Part shown: in pieces, positions 25,991 to 34,964 of the stretch
Layout of the letters: every line of letters starts with the position of its first letter
How positions within the stretch are numbered: the stretch's first letter is position 1
Assembly: GCA_937974245.1 (NCBI GenBank)
Contig: CALJKV010000033.1
Span: 1 to 64,000, forward strand
Origin: an uncultured Chloroflexota bacterium
GTDB taxonomy: Bacteria; Chloroflexota; Anaerolineae; Aggregatilineales; Phototrophicaceae
Reading direction: 5' to 3'
Length of the DNA: 64,000 nt
The notes under the pieces: model-generated
Told to the model about the DNA's origin: nothing
The model's input: the letters and a program-made list of their open reading frames with translations, nothing else
Database searches by the model: none
Translations under genes and position numbers: made by a program

Positions 25991-26131
25991 ACCGGATTTC
26001 GCCCACGATTATCCTCGCACCACTACATCCTCGCCCGTGATCGCCCACTCCGACCTTTTTGAGAACAGGCACGATTTTGTACCAGGAGAAAGATCATGAA
26101 GCGCTATATTTTGTTGATACTGGTCGTCATG
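25991..26131 (+). repeat. Leader repeat, copy 1
   Basis: About 105 bases upstream of the first hydrolase gene plus the start of its signal-peptide codons. It begins CCGGATTTCGCCC and contains GAGAACAGGCAC and ACCAGGAG, the ribosome site. Near-identical copies precede the other two hydrolase genes. Confidence 0.85.
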
Positions 26132-27301
26132 TTGGCACTGGTCCTCGTACCCACTGCCGCGCAGGACGAAACACCCCGCCAGGGCATTCGCCCGGATGCG
26201 CCACTCTACGCCATTCGCGGCCCGTATGCCGTTGGCACAATGGAACTGGTCATCGAACCCGACTCGGATCGCCCGCTGGTGACAACCGCATGGTATCCGG
26301 CGCTGAATCCTGAAGGATTAGAAGAATCGGTAGTATACACATTCTTCGCCGCAGCCCCAGCAATGACCGCACCTGGTCGCGCAATTCGGGATGCCGCGCC
26401 GAATGTCGCCGCTGGCCCGTATCCGCTGATACTGCTGGCACACGGTGGCTACGGTTCGCGCTTTATTGCTCCCTACTACGCCGAACACCTGGCATCATAC
26501 GGGTTCGTCGTAATGGCGATGGATCAATTCGGCGAAACGATGCTGGATGGAGGCGACCAATCCATGTGGTATACCTCCCTCTATCACCGTCCACATGATG
26601 TCACCCGCATGATTGATAATGCTGGCAACCTGACTGCTGAAAACGGTATTCTGGCCGGAATGATTGATATTGAAAAGATCGGCATAACGGGTGCTTCGCA
26701 TGGTGGCTACTCAACATTATCCTCGGCAGGTGGCAGGCTGAGTACAAATGATTTCAATGTCATTTGTGGTGAACACCCTGAAGATGACCCTGCCCGCTGC
26801 GGTAATTTCTTCTCGAATCTCGACGCACTCGCAACACTTGCGGGTCTAGACAGTGTACCGGAAGGCGAATGGCCGGCCTGGGGTGACCCACGAATTGATG
26901 CCATTGTGCCTATGGCTCCGGGTTGGTTTAGTGGGGAAGGCGTGAAATCTATCACTGTGCCAACGCTATTGATGTTAGGCAGCCTGGACACAGTGACGCC
27001 CAACAGCACAAATGGCTATCCAATCTGGGAAAACCTGGGAAGCAGCAACAAAACACTGGTTGAGTTCATCAGTGCCGGGCATGTTTTCTCCGTCATAAAA
27101 TGCGCAGACGTACCCTGGGCAAGTTTCGCCTGGTGGTGTGCCGACCCGGTGTGGGATATGGATCGTGCCCACGACCTGGTAGACCACTTTGCGACAGCCT
27201 TCTTCCTGTCGCAATTGAAGGGAGACCCGGAAGCCGCTGCTGCCCTCTCGCCGGATGCGGTGAACTTCCCGGCTATCCGTTACGAGACGACAGGGTACTA
27301 G
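26096..27301 (+). CDS. Secreted alpha/beta hydrolase, copy 1 of three
   Basis: 401 residues: signal peptide (about 1-22, ending PTAAQ), then an alpha/beta-hydrolase domain of the dienelactone hydrolase / platelet-activating-factor acetylhydrolase type. The nucleophile is Ser 201 in TGASHGGY; an Asp in LGSLDTVTP and a His in SAGHVFS are likely to complete the triad. HGGYGSRF in the N-terminal half is the oxyanion loop. Four Cys probably form disulfides. Secreted enzymes of this group cleave esters of lipids or polymers; the substrate is not known. First of three tandem paralogues. Confidence 0.85.
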   Translation: MKRYILLILVVMLALVLVPTAAQDETPRQGIRPDAPLYAIRGPYAVGTMELVIEPDSDRPLVTTAWYPALNPEGLEESVVYTFFAAAPAMTAPGRAIRDAAPNVAAGPYPLILLAHGGYGSRFIAPYYAEHLASYGFVVMAMDQFGETMLDGGDQSMWYTSLYHRPHDVTRMIDNAGNLTAENGILAGMIDIEKIGITGASHGGYSTLSSAGGRLSTNDFNVICGEHPEDDPARCGNFFSNLDALATLAGLDSVPEGEWPAWGDPRIDAIVPMAPGWFSGEGVKSITVPTLLMLGSLDTVTPNSTNGYPIWENLGSSNKTLVEFISAGHVFSVIKCADVPWASFAWWCADPVWDMDRAHDLVDHFATAFFLSQLKGDPEAAAALSPDAVNFPAIRYETTGY

Positions 27302-27321
27302 ACATTACGATACATTGGCCT

Positions 27322-27357
27322 CACCCCTGCTGGTTGCATTTGCTTTCGGCAGGGGTG
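27322..27357 (+). other. Intergenic hairpin after hydrolase copy 1
   Basis: CACCCCTGC (27322-27330) pairs with GCAGGGGTG (27349-27357). The homologous hairpin after copy 2 keeps the pairing with different bases. No T run follows, so it may be an mRNA stability or processing element and not a classical terminator. Confidence 0.6.
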
Positions 27358-27372
27358 TGGTAAAGAAAAACA

Positions 27373-27513
27373 ACCGGATTTCGCCCGCGATTATCCTCGT
27401 ACCACTACATCCCCGCCCGTGATCGCCCACTCCGACCTTTTTGAGAACAGGCACAATTTTGTACCAGGAGTAAGATCATGAAACGCTACATTTTGTTGGT
27501 ACTGGTCGTCATG
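27373..27513 (+). repeat. Leader repeat, copy 2
   Basis: Same block as at 25991, running from CCGGATTTCGCCC through the ribosome site ACCAGGAG into the signal-peptide codons of hydrolase copy 2. Only a few substitutions separate it from copies 1 and 3. Confidence 0.85.
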
Positions 27514-28707
27514 CTGGCGCTGGTGATGCTACCCGCCGCCGCGCAGGACGAAACCCCCCGTCAAGGCATCCGCCCGGATGCGCCAGAGTACGCACTGCAC
27601 GGCACATACTGGGTGGGGACACGCGAGCTCATCATTGGAGAAGACACTGAGCGCCCGCTGCCTGCCACCATCTGGTATCCGGCACTGAACCCGGACGGCG
27701 TGGAAGAAGCGACTACTTATGATATGGGGATTAACCGGTATGTGCCGCTGCTATCCACCATTGAGGGGCGTGCGATCCGTGACGCTATGCCGGATACTGC
27801 TGGGGGGCCTTATCCACTGGTGGTGTGGTCGCATGCCTGGGCTTTCTCACGATTAAGTACCACATATCTTGTAGAGCACCTGGCTTCGCATGGTTTTGTC
27901 GTCATTGGAGTAGATCACACGCTATACACCGCCATTGATATGTTCGCGGATTGGAAACTGCCGGAACGTTTCTATGCTGATCTCATTCACCGGCCCCAGG
28001 ATGTGACAACCCAGATTGATTTTGTTTCCACGCTGAATGCGGAAGGTGATTTTCAAGCCATGGTTGATTTAGAGAAAATCGCCGTCATGGGTTATTCAAA
28101 GGGTGGCTATACAGCCATGATTGAAGGTGGCGCACAGTTCGACCTGAGTTACTACCGGCAATGGTGTGATGATTCACAATCACCAGATGAGAATTGTCAG
28201 AATGTTCTGGGACATTTATCTGAGATGGCAGACATGGCCGGGCTGGATGCCGTGCCGGAAGGCTTGTGGCCGTCCCTGCGGGATGAACGTGTTAAGGCAG
28301 CTGTGGGTATCGCGCCCGGTATGAGTGTCATCATCGGTCCAGAAGGAGCGCAATCAGTGACAGTGCCAACGCTTCTCTTAGGAGGAACGGTTGACTCACT
28401 TGTGCCACCTGACCAAGAAATCCTGATGTTGTACAGGAATATTTCGTCAGAAAAAACCCTCGTCATGTTTGAAGGTGCAGATCACGTGTTTGCACTCATG
28501 GACTGCAATCAAGCATGGTTTGACAGTGCCTTTAACAGCCTCTGCTATGATCCAACGTGGGATACTGATCGCGCCCATGACCTGGTGGACCATTTTGTGA
28601 CGGCTTTCCTGCTCAGCGTGCTGAAAGAAGACGCGGACGCGGCTGCCGCTCTCGCTCCGGACGCGGTGAACTTCGTCGGCATCCACTATGAGACGACGGG
28701 GTACTAG
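27478..28707 (+). CDS. Secreted alpha/beta hydrolase, copy 2 of three
   Basis: 409 residues with the same signal peptide and mature N-terminus (QDETPRQGIRPDAP) as its neighbours, but the body has diverged. The nucleophile is Ser 207 in MGYSKGGY; Asp in GGTVDSLVPP and His in GADHVFA follow. WSHAWAFSR replaces the HGGYGSRF/HGSPGSRF oxyanion loop of the other two copies, so its specificity probably differs. Confidence 0.85.
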   Translation: MKRYILLVLVVMLALVMLPAAAQDETPRQGIRPDAPEYALHGTYWVGTRELIIGEDTERPLPATIWYPALNPDGVEEATTYDMGINRYVPLLSTIEGRAIRDAMPDTAGGPYPLVVWSHAWAFSRLSTTYLVEHLASHGFVVIGVDHTLYTAIDMFADWKLPERFYADLIHRPQDVTTQIDFVSTLNAEGDFQAMVDLEKIAVMGYSKGGYTAMIEGGAQFDLSYYRQWCDDSQSPDENCQNVLGHLSEMADMAGLDAVPEGLWPSLRDERVKAAVGIAPGMSVIIGPEGAQSVTVPTLLLGGTVDSLVPPDQEILMLYRNISSEKTLVMFEGADHVFALMDCNQAWFDSAFNSLCYDPTWDTDRAHDLVDHFVTAFLLSVLKEDADAAAALAPDAVNFVGIHYETTGY

Positions 28708-28725
28708 ACAATACGACTCATTGGA

Positions 28726-28765
28726 CACACCTCTGTTGGCTGTACTCACGTTTCGCAGAGGTGTG
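28726..28765 (+). other. Intergenic hairpin after hydrolase copy 2
   Basis: CACACCTCTG (28726-28735) pairs with CAGAGGTGTG (28756-28765). Compared with the hairpin at 27322, both arms changed together (CCCCTGC/GCAGGGG against ACCTCTG/CAGAGGT), which keeps the stem. Confidence 0.6.
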
Positions 28766-28779
28766 GTAGTGAAAAACAC

Positions 28780-28919
28780 CCGGATTTCGCCCGCGATTAT
28801 CCTCGCATCACCACATCTCTGCCCGTGATCGCCCACTCCGACCTTTTTGAGAACAGGCACGATTTTGTACCAGGAGAAAGATCATGAAGCGCTATATTTT
28901 ATTGATACTGGTCGTCATG
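28780..28919 (+). repeat. Leader repeat, copy 3
   Basis: Third copy of the block seen at 25991 and 27373, again ending inside the signal-peptide codons. The stretch from CGTGATCGCCC to AAGATCATGAAGCGC is the same as in copy 1 by eye. Confidence 0.85.
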
Positions 28920-30095
28920 CTGGCACTGGTCCTCGTACCCGCTGCCGCGCAGGACGAAACCCCCCGTCAAGGCATCCGCCCGGATGCGCCGCCCTACGCC
29001 ATTCGCGGGCCGCATGCCGCCGGAACGATGGATTTCACCATCGAACCCGACTCGGATCGCCCGATTGTTACGACCATCTGGTATCCGGCAGTCATGCCAG
29101 AAGACATGGGTGGCATGGAACCGGAAATCATTTACACCCTGTTCCCGGCTATGCCAGACCTGACAGCCGTCGGTCACGCGATTCTGGATGCCGAACAGGA
29201 TACAGCAAACGGCCCATACCCACTGATTCTGGTGTCGCATGGCAGCCCTGGATCGCGGTTTGTCATGCCCTATCTGGGTGAACACCTGGCTTCGCATGGC
29301 TTTGTCGTGATTTCAATGGATCATGTCGGTGATACCATGATGGACAAACACGATTTCCAATACGCAATCTATAACCGAACATTGGATGTTACGCGCACAA
29401 TTGATGCTGCTGAGGAATTCACCACGGCAGGTGGTGTGCTGGCTGGTATGATTGACACTGAACACGTCGGTATGACCGGCCTTTCGATGGGTGGCGTGAC
29501 CTCACTGTTGGAAGGAGGCGCTGCTTTCAATCTAATTCAGTTTGACAAGATTTGCAGTAAGCGCCCAGATGCAGAGGAAGCCTGTAAATGGACAGAGAAT
29601 ATAGGTGATCTTGCGACGGCAGCTGGTCTCGACTCGGTACCAGATGGCTTGTGGCCTGCCTGGGCAGACCCTCGTATTGACGCCATCATGCCTCTCGTAC
29701 CCGGGCCGGAAGTGATCGGTGCAGAAGGGGCAGCGTCGGTCTCAGTGCCAACATTATTAATACTCGGCAGTAATGACACCACTGTCCCAACCGAATTTGT
29801 TGGGTATCCAATCTGGGAAGGGCTGGGAACGGATAGCAAGACATTGGTGGACTTCGTAAACGGCAACCATGCTTTTGGGGTCGTGAGCTGCGCTTCTTCG
29901 CCGCTACTCGGGGAGTTGGCCTGGGGATGGTGTTCCGACCCGGTGTGGGATATGGATCGCGCCCACGATCTGATTGATCACTTTGCGACGGCCTTCTTCC
30001 TGTCCCAGTTGAAGGGAGATACTGACGCGGCGGCTGTCCTCGCGCCGGACGCGGTGAACTTCGTCGGCATCCGTTACGAGACGACCGGGTATTAG
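28884..30095 (+). CDS. Secreted alpha/beta hydrolase, copy 3 of three
   Basis: 403 residues, closest to copy 1. Signal peptide ends PAAAQ; oxyanion loop HGSPGSRF; nucleophile Ser 201 in TGLSMGGV; Asp in LGSNDTTVP; His in NGNHAFG. The C-terminus (RAHDLIDHFATAFFLSQLKGD ... GIRYETTGY) is nearly shared by all three copies. A strong terminator follows at 30200, closing the array. Confidence 0.85.
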   Translation: MKRYILLILVVMLALVLVPAAAQDETPRQGIRPDAPPYAIRGPHAAGTMDFTIEPDSDRPIVTTIWYPAVMPEDMGGMEPEIIYTLFPAMPDLTAVGHAILDAEQDTANGPYPLILVSHGSPGSRFVMPYLGEHLASHGFVVISMDHVGDTMMDKHDFQYAIYNRTLDVTRTIDAAEEFTTAGGVLAGMIDTEHVGMTGLSMGGVTSLLEGGAAFNLIQFDKICSKRPDAEEACKWTENIGDLATAAGLDSVPDGLWPAWADPRIDAIMPLVPGPEVIGAEGAASVSVPTLLILGSNDTTVPTEFVGYPIWEGLGTDSKTLVDFVNGNHAFGVVSCASSPLLGELAWGWCSDPVWDMDRAHDLIDHFATAFFLSQLKGDTDAAAVLAPDAVNFVGIRYETTGY

Positions 30096-30199
30096 GTTGT
30101 ATGGAGGCTTGAATAGGAGCGGAAATCGGTGCTCCATAATTATGTTGGATAACAACTCCCTGCTTTGGTCGCGAGAAGGCTGAAGCGGAAATTCCTCAC

Positions 30200-30229
30200 G
30201 AACCGGGACGCCCCTTTCCGTCCCGGTTC
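30200..30229 (+). terminator. Strong hairpin terminator after the hydrolase array
   Basis: GAACCGGGACG (30200-30210) pairs over 11 bases with CGTCCCGGTTC (30219-30229). No long T run follows, but position and stem strength fit a transcription end. Confidence 0.65.
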
Positions 30230-30345
30230 ACTGTTGGCTATTGCCTACTAAAGCTATGCAGGATTTTTACGAGTGCTGAGTTGTGCTATCTCGCGCTGCC
30301 CCCTATACTCGAAATCATCGTTAATGAGGGAATGGGGAAAAGATC

Positions 30346-30852
30346 ATGAGCTATAACTTGTCACCTGTAGGCGATGATGGACTGATTAGCGCCGACGAGT
30401 TCCGCCGTGAAGGCAACATCGTAGGCGCGGTGCTGGGGGGCATTATCGGGGCAGCGCTGGGCGCGGGACTCTGGGCTGTGATCGGAGTCGTCACCGATTC
30501 GCAGATTGGATGGATTGCGATCCTGGTGGGGCTTTTCGCCGGGTTGGGGGTGCGCCTTCTTGGTAAAGGCAAGACGATCCCCTACAAGCTGATTGGGGCT
30601 GTGCTGGCCCTCGTCGGCGTCGTCGCTGGCAACATTATCACCGTGTATCTTGTGCTGTATAACAGCCCCGACTTCGGCCCGGATTTTGTGTCGCGGCTGG
30701 CGATCAACCACTACATTGAACTGTTGACTTCCAGCATCGAGCCGGTGGACTTATTATTCTATGGGCTGGCGCTCTTCAGCGGATTCGCATTCGCTGTTCC
30801 CAATGAACAGAAACCTAAAGCGGGGACTCCAAAATCGCAGGTCAATTCGTGA
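30346..30852 (+). CDS. Small multi-pass membrane protein, unknown
   Basis: 168 residues with four to five hydrophobic segments, the first being Gly-rich (IVGAVLGGIIGAALGAGLWAVIGVVT), and a hydrophilic Lys-rich C-terminus. GGGGAAAAGATC precedes the ATG. I do not recognise the family; the Gly-zipper-like first helix suggests tight helix packing. Stands alone between two terminators. Confidence 0.7.
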   Translation: MSYNLSPVGDDGLISADEFRREGNIVGAVLGGIIGAALGAGLWAVIGVVTDSQIGWIAILVGLFAGLGVRLLGKGKTIPYKLIGAVLALVGVVAGNIITVYLVLYNSPDFGPDFVSRLAINHYIELLTSSIEPVDLLFYGLALFSGFAFAVPNEQKPKAGTPKSQVNS

Positions 30853-30862
30853 ACAATGCCCA

Positions 30863-30883
30863 GGGCGGCTTCACAGGCCGCCC
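30863..30883. terminator. Hairpin terminator between convergent genes
   Basis: GGGCGGC (30863-30869) pairs with GCCGCCC (30877-30883). It sits 11 bases past the stop of the membrane protein and just beyond the end of the minus-strand gene at 30921. Confidence 0.6.
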
Positions 30884-30920
30884 TCCGTGCAGTGGATCCC
30901 ATCAGGCAGGGCGCGGTCGC

Positions 30921-31163
30921 CTAAGAATTGGTCTGGGTGGGCTCCGCCGGAGTCTGCCCACTGTCGGGTGTCTCGATTGGTTTAATGGTGGCGTGGAGAA
31001 ACTGAAAATCGTCACGCGGTGGCATGATTTCGTGAATCTCAGTGACTTCAAATACCTTCCGACCAATCTGCACCTGATCGCCGATGGCCGGGCGTTCATA
31101 CTGGTTCTTGATGCCACCAGGGTATTCGCCACCCAAGACCACATAACTGACTTTGTAAATCAT
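30921..31163 (-). CDS. Small soluble protein downstream of a cNMP-binding protein
   Basis: 80 residues from ATG 31163 with AAGGAG 6-8 bases upstream. Core YKVSYVVLGGEYPGGIKNQ ... PAIGDQVQIGRKVFEVTEIHEIM looks like a small beta-barrel (SH3-like) fold; the tail is Thr/Pro-rich. Only 17 bases separate it from the cNMP-binding gene, so they form a two-gene operon. Function unknown. Confidence 0.65.
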   Translation of the reverse strand: MIYKVSYVVLGGEYPGGIKNQYERPAIGDQVQIGRKVFEVTEIHEIMPPRDDFQFLHATIKPIETPDSGQTPAEPTQTNS

Positions 31164-31180
31164 GGGGCGCTCCTTTCCAC

Positions 31181-31627
31181 TTACCCGGCAGCCGGGTCAA
31201 AATTGCGATGCCGCAGCTTAAAGCTCAAATCCAGCGCCATATTCCGCATAATGACATACCCTATCGCGGTATCTTGTTGGCACAGATCGTTAAATGCGCC
31301 GCTGGGGATACTGAATACCGTTGTCGGGTCCTGGACGGCGACTACTGAGGCGGAGCGACGCCCCTGGTCGAGCAGGGCCATCTCGCCAAAAAGCTGCCCT
31401 TGCCCCAGGTAGAGCGCGGCAAAACTATCGCCATCCGGCGCTTTCACTCGAATCTCAACCTGACCTTCGCCGATAATATACATTTTGTCGCCAGCATCAC
31501 CCTGATTAAAAATCATATCATCGGCCTCATAGGTCTCTGTCTCCGCCAGGCCAGCGATACGTGCCAACTGTTCAGGGACTAATCCCTGGAATAGTTCAGC
31601 GGTCTTCAAAATTGGTAACAATTCCAT
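31181..31627 (-). CDS. Cyclic-nucleotide-binding-domain protein without HTH
   Basis: 148 residues, one cNMP-binding domain: LFQGLVPEQLARIAGL, a beta-roll with NQGDAGDKMYIIGEGQVEIRV, and a classical phosphate-binding cassette FGEMALLDQGRRSASV (Glu and Arg both present). So it is likely to bind cAMP or cGMP, unlike the homologue at 9226. There is no DNA-binding domain; its output must be through partner proteins. Confidence 0.85.
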   Translation of the reverse strand: MELLPILKTAELFQGLVPEQLARIAGLAETETYEADDMIFNQGDAGDKMYIIGEGQVEIRVKAPDGDSFAALYLGQGQLFGEMALLDQGRRSASVVAVQDPTTVFSIPSGAFNDLCQQDTAIGYVIMRNMALDLSFKLRHRNFDPAAG

Positions 31628-31760
31628 GATACGTACTCCACACTAGCTACCTACTTCTATTGTAACCGATAATTGGCATGTTCGTGCCGTCTGCCGGGTA
31701 TTTCGTTCGGTTCTAACATCATTTTTACCAATCCACGCTATACTGGCGAAACAATCGGAT

Positions 31761-31794
31761 TTTAGGGTTTTGGTTTTATTGTTTTGGGTTTAGG
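31761..31794 (+). promoter_or_regulatory. T/G-only-like tract in the hsp20 leader
   Basis: Within 31761-31794 one strand is almost entirely T and G, with four G tracts (GGG, GG, GGG, GG) spaced by T-rich stretches. It lies 70-100 bases before the Hsp20 start. It could be a leader or promoter element; no CIRCE element is present nearby. Confidence 0.35.
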
Positions 31795-31863
31795 ATAAGA
31801 TTATTGAGAGTCTGAACCAGAAGCGCAAATGCCCCTATCTTGCGTAGTGCCGAGGTATTGATA

Positions 31864-32217
31864 ATGATGATGCGGCCTGCCCGGAAATTCACGCCGCCCG
31901 TGGATGTAGTGGAACTCGAAGACCGGTTGATTGTGCAGGTTGAAATCGCCGGAATGCGTCACAGCGATTTTCATATTGAACTGATGAATCATAGCCTGGT
32001 AATTAGCGGTACCCGGCAGCAGCCGGCACGCAGCCCGATTGCCTACCACCAGGTTGAAATCGGATATGGCCGGTTTCGCCTGGAAGTCACGCTTCCCTGG
32101 GAAGTCGAAAGCGACAAAGTAAGCGCCACCTATGAAGGGGGCTTCTTAGAAGTTGACCTGCCGCGTAAAGTTGCCAAAGATATTCCCGTTACCGATATTG
32201 AAGCACAGCAACCGTAA
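31864..32217 (+). CDS. Small heat-shock protein, Hsp20 family
   Basis: About 117 residues. The start is one of three tandem ATG codons (31864, 31867, 31870) with GAGGT about 7 bases before the first. The alpha-crystallin domain is complete: PPVDVVELEDRLIVQVEIAGM ... FHIELMNHSLVISGTR ... FRLEVTLPWEVESDKVSATYEGGFLEVDLPRK. The C-terminal I-x-[IV] motif is seen as IPVTDIE. ATP-independent holdase in the cytoplasm. Lon follows 100 bases later, a proteostasis pair. Confidence 0.93.
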   Translation: MMMRPARKFTPPVDVVELEDRLIVQVEIAGMRHSDFHIELMNHSLVISGTRQQPARSPIAYHQVEIGYGRFRLEVTLPWEVESDKVSATYEGGFLEVDLPRKVAKDIPVTDIEAQQP

Positions 32218-32317
32218 CGGCACATACCGTACCACCTGCTGAACCCTGATAATTATGGTCTGCTGTCATGCAGGCCCCTGCCTTTAGGCGAAGTCACACG
32301 AAGGATAGAGTCTACCT

Positions 32318-34882
32318 ATGACCAACCCACTTGAGTTTAACCTTTCCGCCTTTTTTAGCGACGACGACGATACCGCCGGGAAGGAACTGGATATAAAAGT
32401 GACCCATGCCGAAAGCCCGGATGATTTCGCTGACAGCCATTCGGATATTCCGTCCGAACTACCGATTTTGCCGCTGCGGGCACTGGTAGTTTACCCGCAT
32501 ACGGCCATTCCCCTCACTGTTGGACAACCGCGCAGCATCAAGCTGGTGGACGATGTGGTGAGCGGCGATCGGCTCATCGGCCTGATGGCGGCCAAAGACC
32601 CGGACATGGACACGCCGGGGCCAGATGACATCTATACCGTTGGTACCCTGGCTTCGATTCACCGTCTGTTTCGTGCCCCGGATGGCACGATTCGCCTGCT
32701 GGTGCAGGGCTTGACGCGCATCGAAATCGAAGAATACACCCAGACTGAACCGTACCTGCGGGCGAAAATCCGCCCGATCCCAGAAAATGAAGAAGATTCA
32801 CTGGAGGTTGAGGCGCTCGTCCGCAACGTGGTCGATTTGTTCACCCGTCTGGCCGAGCTTGTCCCCAGTATCCCCGGTGAACTTATTTCCTCGGCGCTGG
32901 ATTTGGACGAACCGCTGCAACTGGTCTATGCCGTCGCCACCTATATTCGCATCACGCTGGAGGACGCCCAGGATATCCTGGAACTGCCGGGGACAGAAGT
33001 CAAGCTGCGTAAGCTGATGAACATCCTCAGCAAAGAACTTGAAGTCCAGGAACTCGGGCGTAAAATCCAGACAGAAGCCCAGTCGGAAATGGAAAAAGTC
33101 CAGCGCGAGTATTACCTGCGCGAACAACTTAAAGCCATCCAGCGCGAACTGGGCGAAGGCGATGAGCAGGCTGTTGAAGTAGATGAGTTCCGCCAGCGGA
33201 TAGCTGATGCTGGCATGAGCGACGAAGCGGAAAAAGAGGCGCTGCGCGAGTTGGATCGGCTATCCCGGCTACCGACTGCAGCTGCGGAATATGGCGTGAT
33301 CCGTACCTATCTCGACTGGATCACCAGCTTGCCCTGGTCAAAGACCACCGAGGACAACCTGGACATCGCCCACGCCCGCGGGGTGCTGGAAGCAGACCAT
33401 TACGGTTTGAAGGACATCAAAGAACGCATCCTCGAATTCCTGGCGGTACGTAAGCTGCGAGCCGAACGCGGCATTGAACAGGAAGATGAGTCGGAGAAAG
33501 AGTACGTCATTCGGCGTGAGCGCAAGGGTGCTATCCTGTGCTTTGTCGGGCCGCCTGGCGTCGGCAAAACCTCATTGGGCGCGTCCATTGCACGGGCGAT
33601 GGAGCGGAAGTTTATCCGCATGAGTCTGGGCGGCGTGCGCGATGAAGCCGAGATTCGCGGTTTCCGCCGTACCTATATCGGCTCAATGCCGGGGCGCATG
33701 ATCCAGACAATTCGTCGCGTTGAGTCGCACAATCCCGTTATTATGCTGGATGAAGTGGATAAGTTGGGGCGTGACTTCCGGGGTGATCCGGCCAGCGCCC
33801 TGCTGGAAGTGCTGGACCCCGAACAGAACGCTGAGTTCCGTGACCATTACCTGGATGTGGCCTTTGACCTGAGCGATGTATTCTTCATCACTACGGCCAA
33901 TGAGCTCGAACCAATCCCCGGCCCGCTGCGGGATCGTATGGAGATCATCCACCTGAGTGGATATACTGAGCAGGAAAAAGTGGCGATTGCCGAACAGTAC
34001 CTCGTTAAGCGCCAGATCAAAGAGAGCGGCCTGCTGCCGGAGGAAATCGTCTTTGAGCGCGAGGCGCTGGAACTGATCGTTCGTGATTACACTCGTGAGG
34101 CTGGTGTCCGCACATTGGAGCGCGAGATTGGCCGTGTTGCCCGCAAAATTGTCACCCGTATCGCGGAAGGGCAAACTGAGAACACGGTTATTACGCCCCC
34201 GATGGTGCGCGAACTGTTGGGCAACCCGCGCTATGGCTACCGCGAGGAAATTGAGGAGCGTACCGACCAACCGGGCGTAGCAACCGGGCTGGCCTGGACT
34301 CCCGTCGGTGGTGATGTGCTGTTTGTTGAAGCGGCACGGATGCCGGGGAGCAAGGGCTTCCAGTATACCGGGCAATTGGGTGAGGTCATGCAGGAGAGCG
34401 CCCGCACCGCTCTGAGCTACATTCGCTCGAAAGCCGCTGAACTGGGCGTAGATGCGACATTCTTTGAGAAAAACGACATACACCTGCATGTGCCGGCAGG
34501 CGCTGTCCCGAAAGATGGTCCTTCCGCCGGGGTAACGATGGCCGTCGCGTTGGCATCATTGCTTACGGGGCGGCCAACCCGCAGCAATGTCGCCATGACC
34601 GGCGAGATCACGCTGCGCGGCTTGGTGCTGCCGGTGGGGGGGATCAAGGATAAGATACTCGCAGCGCACCGCTTCGGTGTGGATACGGTGATTATCCCTA
34701 AGAAGAATGAAAACGACCTGGACGACTTGCCAGACGATGTGCGCCAGAAGTTGACCTTTGTGCTGGCAGAACGGGTAGACGCGGTGTTGAGCGCGGCACT
34801 GATGCCCGCCGAGGCGCCTGCCGCGATCACGCGCAAGCCACCTACGGCTATCACTGAGCAGCCTGTTCCGCCCCCGGCGTAG
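32318..34882 (+). CDS. lon: ATP-dependent Lon protease
   Basis: 854 residues. N-terminal substrate-binding LAN domain (LPILPLRALVVYPHTAIPLTVG), helical bundle, AAA+ module with Walker A GPPGVGKTS (from residue 411) and Walker B IMLDEVDK, and a C-terminal protease domain with catalytic Ser 736 (KDGPSAGVTMA) and Lys 779 (GGIKDK), 43 residues apart as in E. coli Lon. Both N- and C-tails are longer than usual (acidic DDDDT start; Pro/Ala end). It degrades damaged and regulatory proteins. Confidence 0.97.
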   Translation: MTNPLEFNLSAFFSDDDDTAGKELDIKVTHAESPDDFADSHSDIPSELPILPLRALVVYPHTAIPLTVGQPRSIKLVDDVVSGDRLIGLMAAKDPDMDTPGPDDIYTVGTLASIHRLFRAPDGTIRLLVQGLTRIEIEEYTQTEPYLRAKIRPIPENEEDSLEVEALVRNVVDLFTRLAELVPSIPGELISSALDLDEPLQLVYAVATYIRITLEDAQDILELPGTEVKLRKLMNILSKELEVQELGRKIQTEAQSEMEKVQREYYLREQLKAIQRELGEGDEQAVEVDEFRQRIADAGMSDEAEKEALRELDRLSRLPTAAAEYGVIRTYLDWITSLPWSKTTEDNLDIAHARGVLEADHYGLKDIKERILEFLAVRKLRAERGIEQEDESEKEYVIRRERKGAILCFVGPPGVGKTSLGASIARAMERKFIRMSLGGVRDEAEIRGFRRTYIGSMPGRMIQTIRRVESHNPVIMLDEVDKLGRDFRGDPASALLEVLDPEQNAEFRDHYLDVAFDLSDVFFITTANELEPIPGPLRDRMEIIHLSGYTEQEKVAIAEQYLVKRQIKESGLLPEEIVFEREALELIVRDYTREAGVRTLEREIGRVARKIVTRIAEGQTENTVITPPMVRELLGNPRYGYREEIEERTDQPGVATGLAWTPVGGDVLFVEAARMPGSKGFQYTGQLGEVMQESARTALSYIRSKAAELGVDATFFEKNDIHLHVPAGAVPKDGPSAGVTMAVALASLLTGRPTRSNVAMTGEITLRGLVLPVGGIKDKILAAHRFGVDTVIIPKKNENDLDDLPDDVRQKLTFVLAERVDAVLSAALMPAEAPAAITRKPPTAITEQPVPPPA

Positions 34883-34900
34883 GCAGATACAAGAAACACA

Positions 34901-34921
34901 GGGAGGGTTTCTGGCCCTCCC
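34901..34921. terminator. Hairpin between lon and the oxidase operon
   Basis: GGGAGGG (34901-34907) pairs with CCCTCCC (34915-34921). It lies between convergent lon and ctaF and may end both transcripts. Confidence 0.55.
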
Positions 34922-34964
34922 CGATATTGCTACGTTATTTTGCCCCTATACTCGGCGCATTTTG

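Noticed and set aside
27322..28765. Spacer hairpins as Rho-independent terminators
   Set aside because: No T run follows either stem, so I call them hairpins only.
31628..31863. CIRCE heat-shock operator upstream of hsp20
   Set aside because: No TTAGCACTC-N9-GAGTGCTAA or close variant was found.
33683..34489. 268-codon minus-strand open frame inside lon
   Set aside because: Shadow of the Lon ATPase and protease domains.
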